Part shown: positions 26,829 to 34,695 of the stretch, piece by piece
Layout of the letters: each line of letters opens with the position of its first letter
How positions within the stretch are numbered: the first letter of the stretch is position 1
Assembly: GCA_944326485.1 (NCBI GenBank)
Contig: CALVED010000002.1
Span: 62,001 to 126,000 of the forward strand
DNA: 64,000 nt
Reading direction: 5' to 3'
Source of the DNA: Candidatus Gastranaerophilales bacterium
GTDB lineage: Bacteria; Cyanobacteriota; Vampirovibrionia; Gastranaerophilales; Gastranaerophilaceae
The notes under the pieces: generated by a model
The model's input: only the letters and a program-made list of their open reading frames with translations
What the model was told of the DNA's origin: nothing
Databases searched by the model: none
Translations under genes and position numbers: made by a program

Positions 26829-28607
26829 CTCAGTTTTTACGAATTTGAATAGTCTTTTTAATTCATATTGTTTTGGCATATTTTTATTATATTCTTGCGC
26901 CAATTTTTCTCTTATTGAATTGAGTTCTTTTAGTTTTTGTATTATTTCTTCTCTTTTGAAATTTTTGTTTTTAATAATTAATTCTTTTATTTTTGTATAT
27001 GTAAGTTGATCTTTAAATTTAATAAAATTTTCTATATCTTTTTGTGAATATTTTTCAGATAATTTTTCTATAATAAGATTATCTGAATCAGCAGAATAGT
27101 AGTCTTTTATTATATTTAAGAGAGTTAAATATTTTTCTTCAGTTGTTTTTTTTATTATTTCTTCTGCATATAAATTTATTTTTTCTTTATCTTTTTGCAC
27201 AATTGAACATAATAATAGTAAATGTTCGTTTGTAATAGAAGATATTTTCCCTTTCCAGAGAAGAAGTCGTCTGTTTTCTTTTATTTCAAGAGCATCTTTC
27301 AGACTTTCAATAGAATAATTTTCTTCTTCATTTAAATTTTCTTCTTTTAATTCAATCCATTTAATAAGATTAAGTTCTTTGTCTGCTTTTTCAATATTAT
27401 ATTCATATAATACAGACATTGTTGGTATGAAAATATAAAAAGCAGGAAAATCCAGAAAACCTACATCTCTTAAGTAAATATCGTTATTTGTAATTGGTCT
27501 TATGTTTTCCAATAAGAATTTTAATATTTTTTTATTATTTAGAAAAATATTATTTTTAATCCAAGCAGAGTTAGAAAATTTATATGATTCATTTTCTGTT
27601 ATAAACTGATTTTTTATTCTGCTTGTATATTTAAATCCTGTTCTTAGCATAGACATTGATTCTACAATATAGTTTATATCTTCATTATCTAATATATTGC
27701 AAGAGTTAAGAATTTCTTTTTTTAAAATTTTAGAAGAACCCTGACAAAATTCTGTTAATGTTCTTTCTATTGCAACAGGAAGACTTGGGTGTGCTCCAAA
27801 ACTTAAATAGAATATTTCATTATCATCATCTTGAACAACAAGACAAACTGTTGGAATATTTTTATTTAAAGATGCGTCTTTAATATAAATTTTATAACCA
27901 CTTTCTTCGTATGCTTCTATTATTTTTTTTATGTTTTCATATTTAATATAGAATTCCTTTGGTATATTAGGTAAAGAAATATTTTTAGATATTATTTCTT
28001 TTATTGCGTAACGTTCACATATTTCAGAAATACCTTGAACTAACGCTTCTTCTTTTGTGTTACCTGCGGTCATACCTGTTGTTATTTGCATATATCTTAT
28101 AATTTTATATGGTAAGTTATATACATTTTTATCTTTTATATTAAAGAAAGGAAGCATTAAATAAGAGTTTGATGGTATTTCTTCATGTAATATTGAATTA
28201 TTAACAGTTTTGGCAGATATTTGAGCCATTTTCTCTAATAATTTATTATCATTTAAATATTTTGAAAATATGTTATTTTTTAATTCTTCAATGTTAAAAA
28301 ATAATTCATCCGGTGCAAACTTAAAAGAGGTACTTTTGCAAGAAATCCAAGTTTGATTTTGTATTCTTTCCATAAATTCGCCATAAGCACTTGCTTTTGC
28401 ATTATTTATATTAGTACCTTTTCCATTTGTACCTAGTGAATTAATTCCTAATAACTTAATTCTTAAAGAAGCAAAATTACTTTTAACATCATTTATATTT
28501 GTATAAACTTCTTCTTGCAGATTAATGTTTAATTTATTCTTTAGTAATTCTATTATTTTTTTGACAGTTTTTATTGGTTTTTTTTCTTTGTATATTTTAT
28601 ATTTCAT
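26823..28607 (-). CDS. ycaO: YcaO-domain protein, E. coli YcaO type
   Basis: 594 residues, close to the 586 of E. coli YcaO. The ATP-binding YcaO signatures are present: ASAYGEFMERIQN (SxxxExxER), GISEICERYAIKE and AIERTLTEFCQGSS. The C-terminal third is helical and TPR-like, as in the E. coli protein. The proline-rich C-terminus of azoline-forming YcaO enzymes is absent and no precursor peptide or partner gene is nearby, so this is more likely the stand-alone type linked to RimO methylthiolation of ribosomal protein S12 than a peptide cyclodehydratase. The stop codon lies inside repeat copy E. Confidence 0.85.
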   Translation of the reverse strand: MKYKIYKEKKPIKTVKKIIELLKNKLNINLQEEVYTNINDVKSNFASLRIKLLGINSLGTNGKGTNINNAKASAYGEFMERIQNQTWISCKSTSFKFAPDELFFNIEELKNNIFSKYLNDNKLLEKMAQISAKTVNNSILHEEIPSNSYLMLPFFNIKDKNVYNLPYKIIRYMQITTGMTAGNTKEEALVQGISEICERYAIKEIISKNISLPNIPKEFYIKYENIKKIIEAYEESGYKIYIKDASLNKNIPTVCLVVQDDDNEIFYLSFGAHPSLPVAIERTLTEFCQGSSKILKKEILNSCNILDNEDINYIVESMSMLRTGFKYTSRIKNQFITENESYKFSNSAWIKNNIFLNNKKILKFLLENIRPITNNDIYLRDVGFLDFPAFYIFIPTMSVLYEYNIEKADKELNLIKWIELKEENLNEEENYSIESLKDALEIKENRRLLLWKGKISSITNEHLLLLCSIVQKDKEKINLYAEEIIKKTTEEKYLTLLNIIKDYYSADSDNLIIEKLSEKYSQKDIENFIKFKDQLTYTKIKELIIKNKNFKREEIIQKLKELNSIREKLAQEYNKNMPKQYELKRLFKFVKTEI

Positions 28608-28647
28608 ATTTTATATTTTGTCTGTTTAAATATTTTAAATAATAAAA

Positions 28648-29154
28648 TTAATTTGCTTTTGCATTATTATAATGCAGAACAACTTTGCCTTCTTGCAGTG
28701 TTTTTTGAACATCAATAATTCTTTGGTTAGAGCTTCCGCACCAGCACAAGTTATCATCTTTTAATGATTTAACAAACCTTCCGTCTACAAGAACATCAAT
28801 ATATTTCATCTTAGGATTATCTTTAAATTCTTCCCATAAAAACCCTGTATAAACCCAAACTGTTTTTTCTGGGAATAATTCTTTGCATTTTCTCATTAAC
28901 TTGAAGGTGGTACCTCTGTTAAACGGATGCAATGGGTCACCGCCGGAGAATGTAATACCTGAAATATGCGGTTTTGCTAATGCTTCAAACAGTTCATTTT
29001 CAGCAGCTTCATCAAAAGGAAGCCCTCCTGTAATATCCCAAGTTATTGGATTTTGGCAGTCTTCACACTGGTGGTTGCAGCCTGCAACCCACAATACTAC
29101 TCTTAATCCGTCTCCATTGAGCATGTCATCTTTTGTTATATTGTGATAATTCAT
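28648..29154 (-). CDS. nrdG: Anaerobic ribonucleotide reductase activating protein
   Basis: 168 residues, normal for NrdG. The radical-SAM cluster motif is CNHQCEDC (Cys 26, 30 and 33), followed by the SAM-binding glycines ITFSGGDPL. It cleaves S-adenosylmethionine to place a glycyl radical on NrdD. It starts 2 bases after the nrdD stop, so the two are co-translated from one transcript. This shows that dNTPs can be made without oxygen. Confidence 0.95.
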   Translation of the reverse strand: MNYHNITKDDMLNGDGLRVVLWVAGCNHQCEDCQNPITWDITGGLPFDEAAENELFEALAKPHISGITFSGGDPLHPFNRGTTFKLMRKCKELFPEKTVWVYTGFLWEEFKDNPKMKYIDVLVDGRFVKSLKDDNLCWCGSSNQRIIDVQKTLQEGKVVLHYNNAKAN

Positions 29155-29156
29155 CT

Positions 29157-31298
29157 CTACATACTAACTCTGTCTTTAATTTCTTCCATTTTAGCTTCGT
29201 TAAGACGTGTATCACCTTTTACTCTTGAGTAAGAAAGGTAACCATTCATCCTATCTATTTTTGTTAGATTTCGGCTTCCGCATTTAGGGCAAACATCCAT
29301 ATTTAATTCCTGATGTCCGCAGTCATCACAATATGAAAGTGACAAATTAACTCCTTCATAAAATCCCATTTTCATGGCTCTGTGAATAAGTGTTTTTATT
29401 GCTTCTTTATTGTATGAAATAGGATATTTAACATACTGAATTTTACCGCCGTTCATAAGATTCCAGAATCTGTTTTCCAAATCTTGTTTTTCTATAGGGC
29501 TTATATTTTCGCTAACATGGCAGTGGAAGCTGTTTGATACATAGCCCCTATCTGATACATTAGCAATAACACCATATTTTTCACGGAATTGTTTTACTTG
29601 TAATCCGCATAGATTTTCAGCAGGTGTTCCGTATAGGGCATATAAATTGCCGTCTTCTTCTTTGAATTCATTTACACGTTTGTTAATGTATTCCATAACT
29701 TCAATAGCGAATTGACCATCTTCAACAAGTGATTTACCGTTATAAAGTTGTTGTAATTCATTTAGAGCGGTAATACCGAATGAAGCAGTTGCTGATTTTA
29801 ATAACGGTTTAATTTTATCGTGGAAACCTAAATGTCCGCCGTAAAATCCGCCTTCGCAATATGCTAATGGGTTTGTTGAAGCCTTCATTTCTCCCAAGTA
29901 ATCGTAAGTTCTTATATGAATTTTTCTGATTAACTGCAGATAATAATCTAAAACTTCATAAAAATCTTTGCTTTCTTTTTGAGATTTTGCATAAATCATA
30001 GGTAAATGCAAGCTTATAGCACCTATGTTAAATCTTCCAACAAAAACAGGTACATCATTTTCATCGGCAGGCTTCATACCGCCTCTTTCAAACCAAGGTG
30101 ATAAAAACGCTCTGCAACCCATAGGTGAAATAACTTTTTTGTATTTTTTATAAATACCTGCAACGTAGCCTTCACCTGTTAGCGATAACCAATCAGGATA
30201 CATTGATTTTTGAGAGCATTCAACGCCAACTTCAAAGACATCTTCTAATATACCGCCTTCTCCGTGAAGTGATTCATCGTATAAAAATACAATTTTAGGG
30301 AATAAAACAGGTTTTTTGCAAGTTTTCTTGCCCTGTCCGCCTTTTCTTGTATTTAAAGCGGAAATAGATGCCATTTTTTCATACTCACCGGTACCAAGTC
30401 CAAGAGTAATTGTTATGAATGGATAATCACCTCTTGATGAAGCAACTGTATTAAATTTATATTCCCAACCTTGGAATCCTTGGTCAAAATCTGTTTGAAC
30501 ATCTTTTAGAGCTTCTTTTCTTGCTTGTTCGAAAGATAACCCCATAGAGATATAGCGTTCATATTGTTTGTTGTATGTTTTTTCGGCATAAGGTGCAAGA
30601 AGTTTATCTACTTCAGGTACCGTAAAACCGCCGTATTGCTGGCTTGCTGCCGCCATAACAATATCGCCTATTACATCAAAAGCAACTGCTAATGATTTTG
30701 GTTCATTATACCAGAGGTTTCCCATTTCAAAACCGTCTTTAAGAACAGATGCAACATCAAATAAACAACAATTCATTGTATCTCTTCTTGCAGACATATC
30801 ATGTATGTAGATATAACCGTCACGAATTGCTTGAAGGTCATCTACTGTTAAGAAAAACTTTTTGTATAATTCTTTATTTAACTGATTGAAGATTAAAGAA
30901 CGTTTTGTTGAAACCAATGCAGAATCGGAGTTTGAGTTTTCTTTATCTCCGATATACATAATTTTTTGGCTTTCTTGATAAACTTTATCAAGCATTCTAA
31001 CGAAGTCTTGTTTGTAATTTCTGTAATTTCTATAACTTTGACATACTTTAGGATTTACATTTTCAAGAGCTTCTTCAACAATGTTATGCATTTCTTGAAT
31101 GTAAATTTCTGATTTTCCTGTATTTTTAACTTCTTTTTCAACAATAGAACAAATTTCATTCAATTGTTCATCAGAAAAATTGATTAAAACACGCATGGCA
31201 GATTTTTTAACCGCGTTAACAACCTTAGTTAAATCAAAAGCCTCTTTAGTGCCGTCTTTTTTAATTACATAAAGATTACTCAATTCTTCACTGCTCAT
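29157..31298 (-). CDS. nrdD: Anaerobic (class III) ribonucleoside-triphosphate reductase
   Basis: 713 residues from the ATG at 31298, supported by AAAGGGA 8 bases upstream; an in-frame start 33 bases further up lacks one. Order: N-terminal ATP-cone (YVIKKDGTKEAFDLTKV), the 10-stranded barrel with DMSARRDTMNCCLFD, then the C-terminal zinc site (CDDCGH and CPKCGS) and the glycyl-radical region SRVKGDTRLN near the end. It reduces ribonucleoside triphosphates and depends on nrdG downstream. A Fur-type palindrome lies about 140 bases upstream (31436-31450). Confidence 0.96.
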   Translation of the reverse strand: MSSEELSNLYVIKKDGTKEAFDLTKVVNAVKKSAMRVLINFSDEQLNEICSIVEKEVKNTGKSEIYIQEMHNIVEEALENVNPKVCQSYRNYRNYKQDFVRMLDKVYQESQKIMYIGDKENSNSDSALVSTKRSLIFNQLNKELYKKFFLTVDDLQAIRDGYIYIHDMSARRDTMNCCLFDVASVLKDGFEMGNLWYNEPKSLAVAFDVIGDIVMAAASQQYGGFTVPEVDKLLAPYAEKTYNKQYERYISMGLSFEQARKEALKDVQTDFDQGFQGWEYKFNTVASSRGDYPFITITLGLGTGEYEKMASISALNTRKGGQGKKTCKKPVLFPKIVFLYDESLHGEGGILEDVFEVGVECSQKSMYPDWLSLTGEGYVAGIYKKYKKVISPMGCRAFLSPWFERGGMKPADENDVPVFVGRFNIGAISLHLPMIYAKSQKESKDFYEVLDYYLQLIRKIHIRTYDYLGEMKASTNPLAYCEGGFYGGHLGFHDKIKPLLKSATASFGITALNELQQLYNGKSLVEDGQFAIEVMEYINKRVNEFKEEDGNLYALYGTPAENLCGLQVKQFREKYGVIANVSDRGYVSNSFHCHVSENISPIEKQDLENRFWNLMNGGKIQYVKYPISYNKEAIKTLIHRAMKMGFYEGVNLSLSYCDDCGHQELNMDVCPKCGSRNLTKIDRMNGYLSYSRVKGDTRLNEAKMEEIKDRVSM

Positions 31299-31435
31299 AG
31301 TATATCCCTTTATATTAGGCGAAACAACCAAAAAGACGTAAAAACGCTTTTTGATGAACTACCTTCCCAAATCTCCAAATGTTACTTTATTATTTTACAA
31401 CAAATTTTCATGCCTGTAAATATATAAAATAAAAT

Positions 31436-31450
31436 TGATAATTATTATCA
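31436..31450. promoter_or_regulatory. Fur-like 7-1-7 palindrome upstream of nrdD
   Basis: TGATAATTATTATCA is a perfect 7-1-7 inverted repeat and matches the Fur-family core (TGATAAT-n-ATTATCA). It is the only such site I noticed. It lies in the 270-base gap between nrdD and the accessory segment, about 138 bases before the nrdD ATG and close to a weak TATATT box on the nrdD strand. Iron, peroxide or zinc control of nrdDG through Fur, PerR or Zur is an inference. The rest of the gap holds a small hairpin at 31332-31354 and nothing else recognisable. Confidence 0.45.
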
Positions 31451-31568
31451 CTTTAGAAAGAGTTACTTAATGCAGAGTTTTTTAGGTGATTAGTAAGAAT
31501 AAAATTGATTAATATTTTTACTTTTTTAAATAAGTTTTTAGTGTTGCGTTAAATCTCATGGTAAATAT

Positions 31569-31808
31569 TTAATATGTACTTTTCTCATTGCAGAAAAGTA
31601 CCAAAAGGCTAGCAACAGGATATTCCGTTTCTATTTTGTTAATTTCAACCGGAAGCTTTGTAACTCGGACATTGTCCTCAAGCAGACAAAGCTTTGATAT
31701 TGTTTCAATAAACAAAATAACTAAACTCCATATATAGTTGCGGTTTTTCTTAACACAATCTTCATTAAGTGTTAGTTTGTTTGAGAAGTTGTAACTAGCC
31801 TTCTTCAA
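31569..31808 (-). CDS. Small uncertain open reading frame
   Basis: 79 residues, overlapping the stop of the gene before it by 14 bases. The N-terminal half is basic with one hydrophobic stretch (YIWSLVILFIETISKL). The last 15 or so residues (SLLVLFCNEKSTY) are encoded by a hairpin repeat that also occurs at 32643, so the tail looks acquired or read-through. No function can be given. The position behind the 72-residue gene, downstream of a shared operator, is the main reason to list it. Confidence 0.3.
   Translation of the reverse strand: MKKASYNFSNKLTLNEDCVKKNRNYIWSLVILFIETISKLCLLEDNVRVTKLPVEINKIETEYPVASLLVLFCNEKSTY
31577..31600. repeat. Hairpin repeat, left copy
   Basis: TACTTTTCT-CATTGC-AGAAAAGTA forms a 9-bp perfect stem. 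The same 24 bases recur at 32643-32666, and similarity continues for about 40 bases on the right (CCAAAAGGCTAG here, CCAAAGTCTAG there). The two direct copies bracket the duplicated regulators at 31.6-32.6 kb. Confidence 0.75.
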
Positions 31809-32013
31809 AATTTTTTTCTAATTCGGTAAATTGAATTTGTAGATTATTGAAGTTTTCTTTTAATATGTCAATAATATTTTCAATGTCAGATTTATAGTAT
31901 GTATCTTTTTCATATATGAAATCATCAAGAACTTTCATAATGGTATTCATTTTACTTAATATAAACATTATGTCACTTATTTTATCTTTTGTTTGGTTTG
32001 TTAGATATTCCAT
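31795..32013 (-). CDS. Small helical protein divergent from the XRE regulator
   Basis: 72 residues (starts MEYLTNQTKDKISDIM), acidic and predicted all-helical, with a heptad-like C-terminal half (ILKENFNNLQIQFTELEKNF). AAGGAG lies 6 bases before the ATG. Its promoter must overlap the palindrome at 32027-32043, which also controls the XRE gene on the other strand. A small gene facing its regulator is typical of toxin-antitoxin or regulator/target pairs, but no known toxin or antitoxin motif is visible. Confidence 0.55.
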   Translation of the reverse strand: MEYLTNQTKDKISDIMFILSKMNTIMKVLDDFIYEKDTYYKSDIENIIDILKENFNNLQIQFTELEKNFEEG

Positions 32014-32026
32014 TATTTTCTCCTTA

Positions 32027-32068
32027 ACTGGAAAATATCCAGTAACTTTATGTTAACATATCCAGTAA
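32027..32068. promoter_or_regulatory. Operator for the divergent XRE gene 1
   Basis: A palindrome ACTGGA-AAATA-TCCAGT (32027-32043) is followed 23 bases later by a second half-site ATATCCAGTAA (32058-32068). It lies between the two divergent starts at 32013 and 32078. The half-site pair with the same 23-base spacing, and the same 20-base distance to the ATG, recurs before XRE gene 2, so this is probably the binding site of one or both regulators. Confidence 0.55.
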
Positions 32069-32077
32069 GATAAGTAA

Positions 32078-32296
32078 ATGAATCTTCAACAATTTTATGT
32101 AAAGCTTGGGAAAAGAATAAAAGAACTGCGAGAAGAAAAAGGATATAGCCAACAAATTTTGGCTGAAAAAGCAGATATTAGTATAGATTATTTGGGAAAA
32201 ATTGAAGTAAATATAAATAATCCTGGTCTTAAAAGTGTATTTAAGATAGTAAGAGCATTAGATATTTCTTTTGAGGAATTTTTTAAAAGTATTTAA
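32078..32296 (+). CDS. XRE-family transcriptional regulator 1
   Basis: 72 residues, a single Cro/C1-type helix-turn-helix: LGKRIKELREEKGYSQQILA for helices 1-2, then ISIDYLGKIEVNINNP for the recognition helix region. It aligns without gaps over its whole length with the gene exactly 300 bases downstream, about 58 percent identical by my count. There is no Shine-Dalgarno site; TAAGAT lies 6 bases before the ATG, so the message may be leaderless. It likely represses itself and the divergent small gene. Confidence 0.85.
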   Translation: MNLQQFYVKLGKRIKELREEKGYSQQILAEKADISIDYLGKIEVNINNPGLKSVFKIVRALDISFEEFFKSI

Positions 32297-32334
32297 AAAT
32301 GAAAAAAATAAATACTTAAATAAAACACGGTAAT

Positions 32335-32363
32335 ATATCCAGTAAAAATATGTTAATATATCC
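32335..32363. promoter_or_regulatory. Operator copy before XRE gene 2
   Basis: ATATCCAGTAA (32335-32345) and ATATCCCATAA (32358-32368) repeat the half-site pair of the first operator with identical 23-base spacing, linked by a shared ATGTTAA. The left palindrome arm (ACTGGA) is missing here, so binding may be weaker or need only the direct repeat. Confidence 0.5.
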
Positions 32364-32377
32364 CATAAAATTTTTAA

Positions 32378-32596
32378 ATGAGTTTTGAAAATTTTTATAA
32401 AAATTTAGGGAAAAGAATAAAACAGCTAAGAGAGGAAAGGCATCTTACGCAAGAGAAACTTGCAGAATTAGCAGGTATAAGTTTAGATTATTTAGGCAAG
32501 ATAGAAATAAGCCTAAATAGACCTGGGTTAATTACATTGTTGAAAATAGCAAAAGCCCTTGATATCTCTATGGAAGAATTATTTAAAACATTATAA
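32378..32596 (+). CDS. XRE-family transcriptional regulator 2
   Basis: 72 residues, same length and layout as regulator 1: LGKRIKQLREERHLTQEKLA, then ISLDYLGKIEISLNRP. The gene and its upstream half-sites appear to be a tandem duplication with a 300-base period that has since diverged. The recognition-helix region ISxDYLGKIE is nearly unchanged between the two, so they may bind the same sites and compete or form heterodimers. No ribosome site is seen. Confidence 0.85.
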   Translation: MSFENFYKNLGKRIKQLREERHLTQEKLAELAGISLDYLGKIEISLNRPGLITLLKIAKALDISMEELFKTL

Positions 32597-32642
32597 TTTT
32601 ATTATATATTAGGTTTTAACCAAACAATTAATTTTTAATGTA

Positions 32643-32666
32643 TACTTTTCTCATTGCAGAAAAGTA
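32643..32666. repeat. Hairpin repeat, right copy
   Basis: Same 24 bases as at 31577-31600, in direct orientation, 1066 bases away. It lies in the 120-base gap between XRE gene 2 and the HAD gene. It could have been an end of an inserted segment, or act as a terminator-like hairpin for regulator 2. Confidence 0.75.
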
Positions 32667-32715
32667 GCCAAAGTCTAGTAACTTTATATTCTGTTTATAT
32701 ATTTTTATGCATCAC

Positions 32716-33066
32716 TTAATTTTCAATTGTATTTTTCCAATAAGGATTAAAATTGTAGATTTCATCAAGGGTATTATTAAAATTACCTTTAAAACAAATA
32801 GTTCTGTCGTCAATGTAAAGGAAAGAAGGAATTTTAATATTGGTTACATCTTCAAAATATTTATCTAAATCATTTTTAATTAACCATTTAGAGGCGAGTA
32901 AAAGATTTCTGCTTGTAAAAAGATACAGTTCAAAATCAAAAGAAAGTGATTTAATAAACTCTTTAGCTCCAAGTTTTAAGTCAGGAATGTAATTTTCGTC
33001 AAAATTGTCATTGCCGTATTGGTTTAATACCCCGTCTAAATCAATAAGAATTTTTCTTTTTTGCAT
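32716..33066 (-). CDS. Small HAD-superfamily phosphatase-like protein
   Basis: 116 residues. The nucleophile motif is DLDGVL (Asp 9 and Asp 11), followed by LYLFTSRN (the Ser/Thr motif II) and IDDRTICF (the acidic motif), so it is a compact HAD hydrolase without a clear cap, resembling the 5'-nucleotidase/YqeG-like small HADs found in phage and mobile regions. TATAAT ends 5 bases before the ATG with no ribosome site, suggesting a leaderless message. It diverges from XRE gene 3 and shares its operator. Substrate unknown. Confidence 0.75.
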   Translation of the reverse strand: MQKRKILIDLDGVLNQYGNDNFDENYIPDLKLGAKEFIKSLSFDFELYLFTSRNLLLASKWLIKNDLDKYFEDVTNIKIPSFLYIDDRTICFKGNFNNTLDEIYNFNPYWKNTIEN

Positions 33067-33088
33067 AAAAAATTATACTCATTTATTG

Positions 33089-33125
33089 CTAGTGTTACTA
33101 GTTGTAGATAATGCTAGTATAGCTA
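33089..33125. promoter_or_regulatory. Operator between the HAD gene and XRE gene 3
   Basis: CTAGT-GTT-ACTAG (33089-33101) is a perfect 5-3-5 palindrome, and CTAGTATAGCTA (33114-33125) is a second, imperfect one 25 bases downstream. They lie over the likely -35 region of the HAD gene and just before XRE gene 3 (ATG 33137). The motif differs from the TATCCAGTAA sites of XRE genes 1 and 2. Confidence 0.5.
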
Positions 33126-33136
33126 ACAATTAAAAA

Positions 33137-33352
33137 ATGGACAAGCCTTTTTTAGAGAAATTAGCAAAGAGATTAAAGACGATTAGGAAAGAGAAAAAAT
33201 TAACCCAAGACGATATAGGGGTTAATGGTGTTTCGAGAGCTATGATAAGTTTAATAGAGCTTGCCAAAACAGATGTAACTGTATCTAAATTAAAAATTAT
33301 TGCAGATAACTTAGGTGTTGAAGTTAAAGACTTGTTTGACTTTAAAGATTAA
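33137..33352 (+). CDS. XRE-family transcriptional regulator 3
   Basis: 71 residues, a compact Cro/C1 helix-turn-helix (LAKRLKTIRKEKKLTQDDIG, then VSRAMISLIE), unlike the other two in its recognition helix and so probably with a different target. No ribosome site: TAACAA lies 7 bases before the ATG. It is divergent from the HAD gene and convergent with the HEPN gene. Regulators of this size often control restriction-modification or abortive-infection genes nearby. Confidence 0.82.
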   Translation: MDKPFLEKLAKRLKTIRKEKKLTQDDIGVNGVSRAMISLIELAKTDVTVSKLKIIADNLGVEVKDLFDFKD

Positions 33353-33377
33353 TTTCTATAAAATTTATAATTTAAGT

Positions 33378-34046
33378 TTAATTTATCCAAGCTTTTTTGA
33401 ATAAATCTTTTAATAAATCTTCTATGTTTATGTCTGTTAATTCATGAAAATTAGTATTAGTATATAATAAATTAGAATATTTATTTACAATTTCACCAAG
33501 TTCTTCAATGTTCTTTTTTAATCTTTTAAATGTTATTTTTTTTATTTCGCCAGAATAACTTGTTAAATGTGCAATATGTTTGTTGCGAAATTTTTTAATA
33601 CTGTTATTTATATTTGTAAGTTTATTAATATCATTATTTATAGTTTCACAAAAACAAGAGTCTGTATATTTCTGTTTTGTGAGAGTTTCAAATTGTTCAA
33701 TAATACCTTCTTCTGTTAATATTAAAGGGTCTAGATTACCATATAAGTTACGATAATTTTTATAAGATAAAATATTATTGTCGCGAATTGCTATTAGGAA
33801 ATTATATAGACTACGATCATCTGTCCTGTTTCCATTTTCTGTTAGTCTGCAAAGCTGTATTACTATTTTAAATACAAAGTTGTTATTTTGCCATATTTGA
33901 AAAAGTCTCCCCATTTTCCTAAAATGAGAAGAGTTATTTTCAATATTTATCATGTTTTCCCAAATAGTATAATTTGTATTTAAATCAAGTATTTCTTCAT
34001 GTATTTGATGAAGCCATTCTTCATATTTATCATTTGATTTTTTCAT
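33378..34046 (-). CDS. HEPN-domain protein, AbiU2-like
   Basis: 222 residues, all-helical. Residues 55-95 (NFVFKIVIQLCRLTENG and onward) and the motif RNKHIAHL at 154-161 fit the HEPN fold of the AbiU2 group; R-N-x4-H is the catalytic ribonuclease signature. Some HEPN proteins of this type are toxins of abortive-infection systems that cleave RNA when phage infection is sensed. GGAG lies before the ATG. It sits between an XRE regulator and a type III restriction-modification pair, which favours a defence role, but no antitoxin is adjacent on the same strand. Confidence 0.6.
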   Translation of the reverse strand: MKKSNDKYEEWLHQIHEEILDLNTNYTIWENMINIENNSSHFRKMGRLFQIWQNNNFVFKIVIQLCRLTENGNRTDDRSLYNFLIAIRDNNILSYKNYRNLYGNLDPLILTEEGIIEQFETLTKQKYTDSCFCETINNDINKLTNINNSIKKFRNKHIAHLTSYSGEIKKITFKRLKKNIEELGEIVNKYSNLLYTNTNFHELTDINIEDLLKDLFKKAWIN

Positions 34047-34175
34047 TTTATGGTTTCTCCTTATTGTTAAAATTAAATATTTTTATATTTTAGGAAAATA
34101 GATTTAAATTATAAATTAATATCATGTAATATTTCTTGAATTAAATTTGCATTTGGCATGGTTTAAATTTAAAAT

Positions 34176-34206
34176 AAAAGAGTAAGGATTTAATCCTTAC
34201 TCTTTT
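34176..34206. terminator. Strong 15-bp hairpin after the YjzC-like gene
   Basis: AAAAGAGTAAGGATT and its exact complement are separated by one base, with A/T tracts on both sides, so the hairpin can terminate from either direction. It lies 62 bases past the stop of the YjzC-like gene (minus strand) and before the HEPN gene. The rest of the gap 34047-34267 shows nothing else. Confidence 0.75.
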
Positions 34207-34240
34207 AACCACTGGTTCGCAAAAGTGGATTTAAGATTCA

Positions 34241-34272
34241 AATAGTTTGCTAATTTATTTTAGCAGACTATT
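34241..34272 (+). terminator. Second hairpin overlapping the YjzC-like stop codon
   Basis: AATAGTTTGCTA (34241-34252) pairs with TAGCAGACTATT (34261-34272) around an 8-base loop and is followed by four further T residues on the plus strand. It spans the stop codon of the minus-strand gene. The U-tract faces plus-strand transcription, where no gene ends, so its role is unclear. Confidence 0.5.
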
Positions 34273-34456
34273 TTTTGTGTTTTGTTGGATCTGTTAATTT
34301 GTAATAACGACCAGAAACCATTGTAGGTGGAAATGGTTCACCTTTTACTGCTGTTATTTCAAGACCAGTATTTCCTTTTATCGGATCATATACAGAATAT
34401 TGTCCTGATTTAGGAACCTTCATTCCTGGCTTGAAAAGCTCAGTATCTTTGCTCAT
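34268..34456 (-). CDS. YjzC-like small protein
   Basis: 62 residues from the ATG at 34456, chosen because AAAGGGA lies 6 bases upstream; an upstream start in frame has no ribosome site and adds a segment unlike the family. The pattern FKPGMKVPKSGQYSVYD, then GEPFPPT and GRYYKL, matches small YjzC-type proteins, whose function is unknown but which fold as a short beta-rich domain. It is isolated between the HEPN gene and the restriction genes, with strong hairpins after it. Confidence 0.72.
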   Translation of the reverse strand: MSKDTELFKPGMKVPKSGQYSVYDPIKGNTGLEITAVKGEPFPPTMVSGRYYKLTDPTKHKK

Positions 34457-34695
34457 TTTATATCCCTTTCTACTTTCATATCCCCGTTTCGACTTACGGT
34501 TAGTGCAATTACTAATGTACACATGCTGCACAACAAAGTGTATAATGTACAATTATAGATAGTATTTGCCATGATTGTAAATATATACGGTGGATATCTA
34601 AATATTTTTATTATATGTTTTCATTAAGTTTTTCAACAAAAATGATAAATTGTAATTTCTGTGTTAGTATTAGAAAAATTTAGCAGGTATGTTGA

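Noticed and set aside
26823-28607. A thiazole/oxazole-modified peptide (TOMM) cluster around YcaO
   Set aside because: No precursor peptide, no E1-like or dehydrogenase partner, and no proline-rich C-terminus; length and plan match stand-alone E. coli YcaO.
31299-31435. A riboswitch (cobalamin or other) in the nrdD leader
   Set aside because: Only a small A/T-rich hairpin at 31332-31354 was seen, with no conserved riboswitch core.
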